DNA from: Mumia sp. ZJ1417
Lineage (GTDB): Bacteria; Actinomycetota; Actinomycetes; Propionibacteriales; Nocardioidaceae
Reading direction: 5' to 3'
DNA: 64,000 nucleotides
NCBI RefSeq assembly: GCF_014127285.1
Contig: NZ_CP059901.1
Coordinates: 620,001 to 684,000 of the forward strand
The position numbers and the translations under genes were made by a program. The notes beneath the pieces were generated by a model. It did not search any database. It worked only from the letters and a program-made list of their open reading frames with translations, and was not told the origin of the DNA. Shown piece after piece: positions 48,170 to 57,030 of this stretch (the first letter of the stretch is position 1; each line of letters opens with the position of its first letter).

Positions 48170-48201
48170 TTGTTAACGGGGACTCACATTTTTGTTAGCG
48201 G
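48170..48201. promoter_or_regulatory. Direct repeat in the divergent promoter region, candidate regulator site
   Basis: Two near-identical 10-mers, TTGTTAACGG (48170) and TTGTTAGCGG (48192), lie 22 bp apart, about two helical turns, inside the 167-bp gap between the acyl-CoA synthetase start and the double-TetR start. The first contains the palindrome GTTAAC. This is the most AT-rich part of the gap, so it should hold the divergent promoters. Confidence 0.45.
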
Positions 48202-48260
48202 CGACCCACCCGCCGCGGGACGTGGTTAACTTGCTGCCACCCGAGGGGCAGGAGGAGACG

Positions 48261-49511
48261 ATGGCCGCACCGGTCGTGCCGCCGGCACGGCGTCCGCGCA
48301 ACCGCAAGGCGCTCATCCTCGCCGCCGCCTCGCGCGAGTTCGCCGATCGCGGCTACCACGCCGTCGGCATGGAGGACATCGCGCTCGCCGTGGGCATCTC
48401 CGGCCCGGCGCTCTACCGCCACTTCCCCAGCAAGTACGCGCTGTTCGCCCAGTGCGCGAGCTCGCTCGCGGCCGAGCTCCTCGACGCCTGGGCCCCGGCT
48501 CCGGTCGGCGTCGACCTCGCTGACGCCGACGCCGCTCGCCGGCACCTGGACGACGTCCTCGCCACCCTCGTACGGACGACGTTGCGCAACCGGAGGACCG
48601 GGCGGATCTATCAGTGGGAGGGTCGCTACCTCGAGCCCGAGGACCGGGCCGAGGTCCGGGCGCTGTACGACGAGATGGTCGGCCGCGTCGCCGGGCTCGT
48701 GCGCGCGATGCGCCCCGAGGCGGGCGAGAGCGACATCGACCTCGCGGCCACCGGCGCGTTGGCCGTGGTCGCCAGCCTCACGGCCCACCACACGTCGGCG
48801 CCCGTACGCCGGACCACGGCAGTGATCTCGGATGCCGCCGTGCGGGTCGCCCTTCGGCCACCCCCGGGCGACGCGCGAGCTGACGAGCCGGCAGCGCAGG
48901 GCGCGAGCGAGCCGATCGTGAGCCCGCCGCGAGAGCCCGAGACCCGGCGCGACCAGGTGCTCGACGCGGCGGTGCGGCTGTTCCACTCCGAAGGGTTCGC
49001 CGAGACGACCGTGGAGGCGATCGCGGTTGAGGCGGGGCTCACGCCGTCCGGCTTCTACCGGCACTTCACCAGCAAGGCCGACGTCCTGCTCGCCGCGTGC
49101 CTGCTCGCCTCGGACCACCTCGATGCGACCGTGGCCGCAGCGGGCGTACGGGGCTCGCCGCCCTCGCTCGCGCTCTGGCGCCTGACCCGCGCGTACGTCT
49201 CCCACTCGTTCGCGCACAAGGAGCAGATGTCGGTCTACTCCTCCGACGTCGCGAGCCTCCCTGCCGCGGGGCAGGCGCGACTCCGGGCGCTCCAGCGCGA
49301 GCACGTGGTGCTCTGGTCGGACCTCCTGGTCGCGGCCCGGCCGGGGGTCGAGGCGGTCGAGGCCCGGTTCCTGGTGCACGCCGCGATCGGGACCGTGACC
49401 GACCTCGGTCGACGGGTGCGCTGGAAGAACGACGACGTGACCCAGGAGCGGGTGCACGACCTCGTCCTCGGCGTCCTCGGTGTTGACGGAGAGCCGCCTC
49501 GCCAAAATTGA
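48261..49511 (+). CDS. Regulator with two fused TetR domains
   Basis: A 416-residue protein made of two complete TetR units in tandem. The first has RKALILAAASREFADRGYHAVGMEDIALAVGISGPALYRHF (written here in parts: HTH about residues 15-60) and its ligand domain to about 200. A Pro/Glu linker (about 205-230) leads to a second HTH, DQVLDAAVRLFHSEGF then VEAGLTPSGFYRHFTSK, and its own ligand domain. The ATG at 48261 has GGAGGAG in front. It probably represses the divergent import/activation operon, perhaps sensing an acyl-CoA. A single-chain pseudo-dimer is an unusual layout for this family. Confidence 0.9.
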   Translation: MAAPVVPPARRPRNRKALILAAASREFADRGYHAVGMEDIALAVGISGPALYRHFPSKYALFAQCASSLAAELLDAWAPAPVGVDLADADAARRHLDDVLATLVRTTLRNRRTGRIYQWEGRYLEPEDRAEVRALYDEMVGRVAGLVRAMRPEAGESDIDLAATGALAVVASLTAHHTSAPVRRTTAVISDAAVRVALRPPPGDARADEPAAQGASEPIVSPPREPETRRDQVLDAAVRLFHSEGFAETTVEAIAVEAGLTPSGFYRHFTSKADVLLAACLLASDHLDATVAAAGVRGSPPSLALWRLTRAYVSHSFAHKEQMSVYSSDVASLPAAGQARLRALQREHVVLWSDLLVAARPGVEAVEARFLVHAAIGTVTDLGRRVRWKNDDVTQERVHDLVLGVLGVDGEPPRQN

Positions 49512-49526
49512 ATCTGTGTTAGATTC
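49510..49526. promoter_or_regulatory. Perfect inverted repeat at the second TetR start (operator)
   Basis: GAATCT and AGATTC are perfect 6-bp arms around GTGTT. The site overlaps the stop codon of the double-TetR gene and ends 6 bp before the GTG of the next tetR gene. A repressor bound here would block initiation of that gene, so autoregulation is the simple reading. The short distance implies a very short or absent leader. Confidence 0.6.
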
Positions 49527-49532
49527 TTGCCC

Positions 49533-50168
49533 GTGACGGAGCAGACGGGGGCGCGGGGTCGGTCGGGTACGACCCGTCCTCTCCCGAAGTCCCATCGGAC
49601 CAGGGAGCGGATCCTTGATGCCGCCGCGCGGGTGCTCAGCCGCAAAGGTTACGCCGGCACGCGACTGCAGGACGTCGCCGCCGAAGCAGGCCTCCAGGCG
49701 CCGGCGATCTACTACTACTTCGGCTCTCGCGACGCGTTGATTGCCGAGGTGATGTACGTGGGTGCCCACCGCGTCCGCGGGCACGTCTCCGACGTGCTGG
49801 CCGCGCTCCCCGAGGGCACCGGCGCGATGGACAAGATCCTCGCCGCGATCGAGGCGCATCTGCGCTACGAGCTCTTGATCAGCGACTACACGACGGCCTC
49901 CGTCCGCAACGCTGGGCAGGTGCCGGTGGAGGTCCGAGAGCGCTCCGCCGCCGAGGAGGCCGCGTACAGCCACATGTGGCGCGACCTCTTCGAGGCTGCC
50001 ATCGCCGCCGACGCTCTGCGTCCGGACCTCGATCCGAACCTCGCCCGCTTCCTCATCCTCGGTGCGATGAACTGGGCGGCAGAGTGGTGGGACCCCGGGC
50101 ATCGCACGCTCGACGACCTCGTGAAGGCCACCCAGGAGCTCGTGCTCGGAGGGATCGGCCGGCACTGA
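49533..50168 (+). CDS. TetR-family transcriptional regulator
   Basis: A 211-residue TetR protein: after a basic leader, RTRERILDAAARVLSRKGY and TRLQDVAAEAGLQAPAIYYYFGSRDALI form the HTH (about 22-68), and the rest is an all-helical ligand domain with TetR_C features (WWDPGHRTLDDLV). GTG 49533 is preferred; a TTG six bases upstream is possible. It starts 22 bp after the double TetR and faces the fadB end of the beta-oxidation operon, which it may regulate. Relatives of this type control fatty-acid degradation genes. Confidence 0.9.
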   Translation: MTEQTGARGRSGTTRPLPKSHRTRERILDAAARVLSRKGYAGTRLQDVAAEAGLQAPAIYYYFGSRDALIAEVMYVGAHRVRGHVSDVLAALPEGTGAMDKILAAIEAHLRYELLISDYTTASVRNAGQVPVEVRERSAAEEAAYSHMWRDLFEAAIAADALRPDLDPNLARFLILGAMNWAAEWWDPGHRTLDDLVKATQELVLGGIGRH

Positions 50169-50202
50169 CCGCGTGCCGGCCGACCCCTCGCCGTGAGCCA
50201 CG

Positions 50203-52368
50203 TCAGACGAGGACGGTGCCAGCCTCGGCCGCCGCGACCAGCGATGCCGGCGGCTCGAACCGTGGGCCGTACGCCGCGGCGAGCGCGCGCGCACGAGCGA
50301 CGAACCCGGCAGTCCCTCCCTCGTACTGCGCGATGTAGTGGAGCACCCCGCCCGTCCACGGCGGGAACCCGATGCCGAGCAGCGAGCCCACGTCGGCGTC
50401 CTCGACCGAGGTGAGCACTCCGTCGCCGAGGCAGCGCACCGCGTCGATCGCCTCGGCGAACAGCATCCGCTCCTGCAGGTCGACGAACGGCACCTCGACG
50501 GAGCCGGACGCGAACGCCTCGCGCAGCCCGGGCCAGATGCTGGTCCGGCGTCCGTCCTCGTCGTACGCGTAGAACCCGCCCCCGGTCGACCGGCCGCGCC
50601 GGTCGAGCTCGCCGATCATGCGATCGAGGACGGCGTCGGCACCGTGCGGCTGCCACGTGCCGCCCTCGGCCTCGACCGCGGCCCGCGTCTCCTGGCGGAT
50701 CTTGTGGGTCAGCGTCAGCGTGAGCTCATCGAGGAGCTGGAGCGGCCCTGCCGGATAGCCCGCCTGCAGCGCGGCCTGCTCGATCGTCGACGGTTCGACG
50801 CCCTCTCCGACCGCGGCGACCGCCTCGTTGATGAAGGTGCCGATCACGCGCGAGGTGAAGAACCCTCGCTGGTCGTTGACGACGATCGGGGTCTTGCGGA
50901 TCTGGCGGACGAAGTCGAACGTCCTGGCGAGCGTCGCGTCCGAGGTCTTGGCGCCGCGCACGATCTCGACCAGCGGCATCTTGTCCACCGGGGAGAAGAA
51001 GTGGATGCCGATGAAGTCCTCCGGCCTCGTGACGCCCTCGGCGAGCGTCGAGATCGGGAGCGTCGAGGTGTTGGAGCCGAGCACCGCGTCGGGAAGGACG
51101 ACAGGCTCGACCCGGGAGAAGACCTCCTGCTTCACCGGGACCGACTCGAACACGGCCTCGACGACGAGATCGGCGCCGGCCAGGTCCGCGACGTCGCCGG
51201 TCGGCGTGATCCGCGCGAGCAAGGCGCCCGACTTCGCGATCTCGGTGCGCCCGCGTGCGAGCGCCTTCGCCTCCAGCTTCTCGGCGTACCCCTTGCCGCG
51301 GGTCGCCGCGTCGAGGCTGACGTCGGCGAGGACGACGTCGATGCCCGCCTTCGCGGCCACGTACGCGATCCCCGCGCCCATCATCCCGGCCCCGATCACG
51401 CCGAGCCGGCGGACCTCGGACGGGGGATGGCCCTCGGGCCGGCTGGCCCCGGCGTCGACGCGCTGCTTGGCGAAGAACGTGTGGATCATGTTCTTGCTGA
51501 CCTGGCCGCTGGTGAGGCTGACGAGATAGCGCGTCTCGATCAACGTCGCGGTGTCCACGTCGACGTACGCGCCCTCGACCGCGGCGGCGAGCGCAGCACG
51601 CGGGGCGGGCATCGGGGCGCCCTTGAGCTGGCGGCGAAGCAGAGCAGCCATCGCGGGCAGCGTCGCGGCGATCGACGGACTCGTCGGACCGCCGCCGGGG
51701 ATCGTGAAGCCCTTGCGGTCCCAGGGCTGCGTGGCGTCGGGGTTGGCCGCGATCCAGGCGCGAGCGCGGGGGAGGAGCTCCGACGGACTGCTCACGAGCT
51801 CGTCGACCAGTCCGAGCTCGTGCGCCTTGGCCGCGGAGAGCCGCGCACCGCTGAGGATGACCTCCGTCAGTGCCGTCTGCAGACCAAGCATGCGGACCGT
51901 GCGCGTGATGCCCCCGCCCGCGGGGATGAGCCCGAAGGTCACCTCGGGCGTGCCGAGGCGCAGGTCGGGGGCGTCGACGGCGATGCGGTGGTGCGTCGCG
52001 AGGGCGACCTCGAGCCCACCGCCGAGGGCGGTGCCGTTGATCGCGGCGACCACGGGACGACCGAGCGTCTCGAGACGGCGCATCAGCGCCTTGATGGCGT
52101 CGACGTGAGCGGTCCGTACGGGGGCGTCTTCGGGCGAGCCCTGCTGGAGCAGTCGCAGATCGCCTCCGGCGAAGAACGTGAGCTTGGCACTGGTCAGGAC
52201 GACGCCCGTGATCGTGTCCCGCTCCTGCTCGAGGCGTTCGACCGCGCGGGCGTACGAGGAGACCCAGACGTCGTTCATCGTGTTCACGCGCTGCGTGGGG
52301 TCGTCCATCGTGAGGACGACGACGCCGTCGGCGCCCTTGTCCCAGCGGATGCCTTCGATGGTGGTCAT
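50203..52368 (-). CDS. fadB: Fatty-acid oxidation complex alpha subunit: enoyl-CoA hydratase / 3-hydroxyacyl-CoA dehydrogenase
   Basis: A 721-residue bifunctional enzyme. The crotonase domain (about 1-190) has INGTALGGGLEVALATHHRIA and the catalytic Glu in FGLIPAGGGITR. The dehydrogenase has the NAD motif GVIGAGMMGAGIAYVAAKAG (about 333), GSNTSTLPIS, and the catalytic His in FIGIHFFSPVDKMPLVEI. Two C-terminal helical domains follow (VNDQRGFFTSRVIGTF). It hydrates enoyl-CoA and oxidises the 3-hydroxyacyl-CoA. The ATG is at 52366-52368, 2 bp from the thiolase stop. It is the last gene of the leftward ACAD-thiolase-fadB operon. Confidence 0.95.
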   Translation of the reverse strand: MTTIEGIRWDKGADGVVVLTMDDPTQRVNTMNDVWVSSYARAVERLEQERDTITGVVLTSAKLTFFAGGDLRLLQQGSPEDAPVRTAHVDAIKALMRRLETLGRPVVAAINGTALGGGLEVALATHHRIAVDAPDLRLGTPEVTFGLIPAGGGITRTVRMLGLQTALTEVILSGARLSAAKAHELGLVDELVSSPSELLPRARAWIAANPDATQPWDRKGFTIPGGGPTSPSIAATLPAMAALLRRQLKGAPMPAPRAALAAAVEGAYVDVDTATLIETRYLVSLTSGQVSKNMIHTFFAKQRVDAGASRPEGHPPSEVRRLGVIGAGMMGAGIAYVAAKAGIDVVLADVSLDAATRGKGYAEKLEAKALARGRTEIAKSGALLARITPTGDVADLAGADLVVEAVFESVPVKQEVFSRVEPVVLPDAVLGSNTSTLPISTLAEGVTRPEDFIGIHFFSPVDKMPLVEIVRGAKTSDATLARTFDFVRQIRKTPIVVNDQRGFFTSRVIGTFINEAVAAVGEGVEPSTIEQAALQAGYPAGPLQLLDELTLTLTHKIRQETRAAVEAEGGTWQPHGADAVLDRMIGELDRRGRSTGGGFYAYDEDGRRTSIWPGLREAFASGSVEVPFVDLQERMLFAEAIDAVRCLGDGVLTSVEDADVGSLLGIGFPPWTGGVLHYIAQYEGGTAGFVARARALAAAYGPRFEPPASLVAAAEAGTVLV

Positions 52369-52370
52369 GG

Positions 52371-53579
<1,209 letters not shown>

Positions 53580-53627
53580 GGCGAGGTCCTTCGGCTGTGG
53601 GTCAGGTGGGTCTCGATGAGGAGGAGG

Positions 53628-54776
53628 TCACAGGCCCAGGCCGCGGCCGACGATCTCCTTCATGATCTCGGTCGTGCCGCCGTAGATCGTCGTGATCCGG
53701 GCGTCCTCGTAGTCGCGGGCGATCCGGTACTCGCGCATGTAGCCGTAGCCGCCGTGCAGCTGCAGGCAGCGGTTGACGATGCGGACGTGCTGCTCGGTGC
53801 ACCACCACTTCGCGGCGGCGGCGTCCTCGGCCGTCAGGTCCCCGGTGACGTGACGGCGCACCATCTCGTCGAGGTATGCGCGGCTCACCTGGAGCTCGGT
53901 CGCGATCTCGGCGAGCACGAAGCGGGTGTTCTGGAAGCTGCCGATCGGCTTCCCGAACGCCTGGCGCTCCTTCACGTAGGCGAGGGTCCGTTCGAACGAC
54001 CCCTCGGCAGCGGCGACCGAGCCAGCGGCGATCGAGATGCGCTCCTGCGGGAGGTTGCGGACCAGTCCGAGGAAGCCTGCACCCTCCGCCCCAAGCAAGT
54101 TGGCGGCCGGCACGCGGACGTCCTCGAACGACAGCTCGCTCGTGTCCTGCGCGTGCAGACCGATCTTCTCGAGGTTGCGACCGCGCGTGAAGCCGGGCGT
54201 GCCGTCCTCGATCACGAGCAGGCTCAGCCCGCCGTGCCGATCGTCGGAGGTGCGGACCGCCGTGGCGACGAGATCGGCGTTCTGGCCGTTCGAGATGAAC
54301 GTCTTCGCCCCGTTGACGACGTACTCGTCGCCGTCGCGCACCGCGCGGGTACGGATGCCGGCGAGATCGCTGCCGGTGCCCGGCTCGGTCATCGCGATCG
54401 CCGTCACGAGCTCGCCGCGGGCGATGCCGGGCAGCCAGCGGGCCTTCTGCTCGTCGTTGGTCAGGTCGGTGAAGTAGGGGAAGACGATGTCGTTCTGGAG
54501 GGCGACGCACCCCATGCCGCTGCTCACCGGGTTGCGGGCGATCTCCTCGCCCATGATGGCGTTGAAGCGGAAGTCGTCGACTCCGCCTCCGCCGTACTCC
54601 TCAGGGATCGCGAACCCGAGGATGCCGTCGGCCGCGGCGGCGGTGAAGAGCTCGCGGTCGACCTTGCCCTCGGCCTCCCACCGCTCGGCGTGGGGGACGA
54701 CGTGCTTCTCGATGAAGGCCGCAACGGTCTCCCGGAAGGCTTCGTGGTCCGCGTCGTACAGCGTGCGGCGGGTCAT
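53628..54776 (-). CDS. Acyl-CoA dehydrogenase
   Basis: A 382-residue flavoprotein: ITAIAMTEPGTGSDLAGIRTRA (FAD/substrate loop), KTFISNGQNADL, an FGKPIGSFQNTRFVLAEIAT helix and the C-terminal block LHGGYGYMREYRIARDYEDARITTIYGGTTEI, in which the last Glu is the catalytic base (described by parts). It makes the 2,3-enoyl-CoA that FadB uses. The ATG at 54776 follows an AAAGAGAGG-like site. It is the first gene of the beta-oxidation operon. Confidence 0.94.
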   Translation of the reverse strand: MTRRTLYDADHEAFRETVAAFIEKHVVPHAERWEAEGKVDRELFTAAAADGILGFAIPEEYGGGGVDDFRFNAIMGEEIARNPVSSGMGCVALQNDIVFPYFTDLTNDEQKARWLPGIARGELVTAIAMTEPGTGSDLAGIRTRAVRDGDEYVVNGAKTFISNGQNADLVATAVRTSDDRHGGLSLLVIEDGTPGFTRGRNLEKIGLHAQDTSELSFEDVRVPAANLLGAEGAGFLGLVRNLPQERISIAAGSVAAAEGSFERTLAYVKERQAFGKPIGSFQNTRFVLAEIATELQVSRAYLDEMVRRHVTGDLTAEDAAAAKWWCTEQHVRIVNRCLQLHGGYGYMREYRIARDYEDARITTIYGGTTEIMKEIVGRGLGL

Positions 54777-54858
54777 CGGCGCGCCTCTCTTTCCGTGATG
54801 GACACAGCCTCGTGGCCCGCCTCGGCGGACCTGTCACAAGGACGGTAGCGGCGGCGCA

Positions 54859-54890
54859 ATAGTTTTTACAAGAGATTAGAAAAACCAGAT
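54859..54890. promoter_or_regulatory. AT-rich island upstream of the acyl-CoA dehydrogenase operon
   Basis: A strikingly AT-rich stretch in otherwise 70% GC sequence. Short complementary arms GTTTTT (54862) and AAAAAC (54880-54885) flank a 12-base centre. It lies 85 bp before the operon start, where promoter and operator would be expected. The binding factor is unknown; a TetR or the GntR gene product nearby are candidates. Confidence 0.4.
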
Positions 54891-54964
54891 TGAGATGAGT
54901 GCAGCACAAGGTTCCCGCCGTGACGGGGATCGGCCGTGATTCGTACGGAGGGAAGAAAACGCGG

Positions 54965-55633
54965 TCAGGCGTCCGAGGTGGGAGCGGCGGGCAGGCGGTC
55001 TCGGATCGAGACCCAGCCGTGCCGGATGTGCGCGCGCATCGCCGACTCCGCCCAGTCGGGGTCGCCGGCACGCAGGGCGGCGACGACCTCGCAGTGCTGG
55101 TCGAGGCTGCGCTGCAATGACTCCGCCGTGTAGTGCGCGAAGGTGTTGTGGACGAGGGGGACGTGGACGAGCGATGCGAGCAGCGGACCGAGGCGAGCCC
55201 GCCCCGCCGCGTCGACGATCGCCGCGTGGAAGCGGTTGTTGAGCGCGGTGACGGCGTCGAGGTCGTGCTCCTCGGCGGCACGCTGCATCGCTTCGGCGAG
55301 CGCGGACAGTTCGGCGATGTCGAGCGAGTCCGAGGTGGCCGCTCGCCGGGCGCCGTACGCCTCGAGCATGCCGCGGATCTCGAAGATCTCCTCGACGTCG
55401 TCGACGCTCCAGCTCTGCACCTGGACGCCGCGGTGACGCTCGTGTCGCACCAGCCCGTCGGCGGCGAGGCGTCGCAGGGCCTCGCGTACGGGGGTGCGGC
55501 TGACCCCCAGCTCCTTGGCGAGGTCTTCCTCGCGCAGCCACTCACCGCCCAGGCGGCGTCCGGACAGGATCTGCGTGCGGATGGCCTCGTACGTCCGGTC
55601 GGCGTTGGCACCGGAGTCTGTTCTCCTCGTCAT
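54965..55633 (-). CDS. GntR-family regulator with FCD domain (FadR/VanR subfamily)
   Basis: A 222-residue regulator: winged HTH at about 10-75 (YEAIRTQILSGRRLGGEWLR, LAKELGVSRTPVREALRRLAADGLV), then the helical FCD ligand domain with metal-type ligands (ALNNRFHAAIVDAAGR, RSLDQHCEVVAALRAGD, AMRAHIRHG). The ATG at 55631-55633 begins the conserved part; upstream in-frame sequence is the promoter region. It is divergent from the CoA-transferase operon and flanked by matched half-sites (see 55669-55780), so it probably represses that operon and itself until an acid ligand binds. Confidence 0.93.
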   Translation of the reverse strand: MTRRTDSGANADRTYEAIRTQILSGRRLGGEWLREEDLAKELGVSRTPVREALRRLAADGLVRHERHRGVQVQSWSVDDVEEIFEIRGMLEAYGARRAATSDSLDIAELSALAEAMQRAAEEHDLDAVTALNNRFHAAIVDAAGRARLGPLLASLVHVPLVHNTFAHYTAESLQRSLDQHCEVVAALRAGDPDWAESAMRAHIRHGWVSIRDRLPAAPTSDA

Positions 55634-55668
55634 GACTCGCGGAGCATAGCAGCGAGGTTTCGCAGATT

Positions 55669-55780
55669 GCATACAACTCTGTTGGCCTGACGAGATCCTT
55701 GACCGGAGTCGCGCTGCAACCCTAGTGTCGCTGGCATTCAGTGCCTCGCGCACTCGCTCGATTTTCTACGAGTTGTATAC
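55669..55780. promoter_or_regulatory. Divergent promoter region with mirrored GntR half-sites
   Basis: The 11-mer GAGTTGTATRC occurs twice in opposite orientation: on the minus strand at 55669-55679 and on the plus strand at 55770-55780, each about 20-35 bp from the start of its gene. TTGTATAC-like sequences are typical cores of FCD-type GntR operators. The arrangement suits a dimer or looped tetramer regulating both divergent genes. Confidence 0.55.
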
Positions 55781-55801
55781 GAACCTTGGGAGGTTCTTCG
55801 C

Positions 55802-57004
55802 GTGACGGATCTTGCCGCGCCGCTGTCCGACGTCCGTGTGATCGAGATGGGTCAGCTCCTCGCAGGCCCCTTCTGCGGACAGCTCCTCGGAGACTTCGGT
55901 GCAGACGTCATCAAGGTCGAGGACCCCGGCAAGGGCGACCCGATGAGGCAGTGGGGTCGGGAGAAGCCGCACGGGCTCTCGCTGTGGTGGCCCGTCGTCG
56001 CGCGCAACAAGCGCTCCGTCACCGCCAACCTCCGTGACGCTCGCGGCCAGGAGATCGTCCGCGAGCTGGTCGCCCGGGCGGACGTCCTCGTCGAGAACTT
56101 CAGGCCGGGCACGCTCGAGCGCTGGGGGCTCTCTCCTGAGGCCCTGTGGGAGATCAACCCGAGGCTCGTCGTGACCCGGGTGACCGGCTTCGGTCAGACG
56201 GGCCCGTACGCCGAGCGTGCGGGGTACGGGTCGATCGGCGAGGCCATGGGCGGCATCCGCTACGTGACCGGCGATCCCGACAAGCCCCCAGCCCGTACCG
56301 GCGTCTCGCTCGGCGACTCCCTTGCCGCGACGTTCGCCTGCGTCGGCACGCTCGTCGCGCTGCACGCCCGCGAGCGGACGGGGCGTGGTCAGGTCGTGGA
56401 CGCCGCGATCTACGAGTCGGTTCTCGCGCTGATGGAGTCGATGGTCCCCGAGTGGCAGATCGCCGGCTACCAGCGCGAGCGCACCGGCACCGTGCTCCCC
56501 AACGTCTCGCCCAGCAACGTCTATCCGACGCGCGACGGCGACGCCGTGCTCATCGCCGCCAACCAGGACACGGTCTTCCGTCGGCTCGCCACGGTGATGG
56601 AGCGCCCCGAGCTCGCCGACGACGCGCGCTACGCGACCCACGGCTCTCGTGGCGCGTCGATGGACGAGCTCGACGACATCATCGCGACGTGGACAGCCGG
56701 GATCGATGCCGACGACCTCCTCGAGCGCCTCAACCAGGGCGGCGTTCCTGCGGGCCGGATCTATCGGGCGCGCGACATGCTCGACGATCCCCACTTCGCC
56801 GCACGAGAGGCGATCGTGCGGCTCAAGCACGACACGCTCGGCGAGTTCGCCGTCCAGAACGTCGCGCCGAAGCTCTCGGGCACGCCAGGCTCCGTACGCC
56901 ATCTCGGTCCAGAGCTCGGCGAGCACAACGACGACGTCTACCGAGGCCTGCTCGGCATGGACGAAGACCGGCTGACCACGCTGCGCGACGCCGGCGTGGT
57001 CTGA
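55802..57004 (+). CDS. CaiB/BaiF-type (family III) CoA-transferase
   Basis: A 400-residue CoA-transferase. The start DVRVIEMGQLLAGPFCGQLLGDFGADVIKVE is the family hallmark (given as the opening block, about residues 10-40). RSVTANLRDARGQEIVRELV and the catalytic Asp in RGQVVDAAIYESVLALMES follow, with the C-terminal VPAGRIYRARDMLDDPHF. It moves CoA from a donor thioester to a carboxylate without an acyl-AMP. The GTG at 55802 has GGGAGG 9 bp upstream. It is the first gene of the Hyu operon and is probably controlled by the divergent GntR protein. Confidence 0.94.
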   Translation: MTDLAAPLSDVRVIEMGQLLAGPFCGQLLGDFGADVIKVEDPGKGDPMRQWGREKPHGLSLWWPVVARNKRSVTANLRDARGQEIVRELVARADVLVENFRPGTLERWGLSPEALWEINPRLVVTRVTGFGQTGPYAERAGYGSIGEAMGGIRYVTGDPDKPPARTGVSLGDSLAATFACVGTLVALHARERTGRGQVVDAAIYESVLALMESMVPEWQIAGYQRERTGTVLPNVSPSNVYPTRDGDAVLIAANQDTVFRRLATVMERPELADDARYATHGSRGASMDELDDIIATWTAGIDADDLLERLNQGGVPAGRIYRARDMLDDPHFAAREAIVRLKHDTLGEFAVQNVAPKLSGTPGSVRHLGPELGEHNDDVYRGLLGMDEDRLTTLRDAGVV

Positions 57005-57030
57005 CGACCGACTGATCCCAAGGAGGGCAC

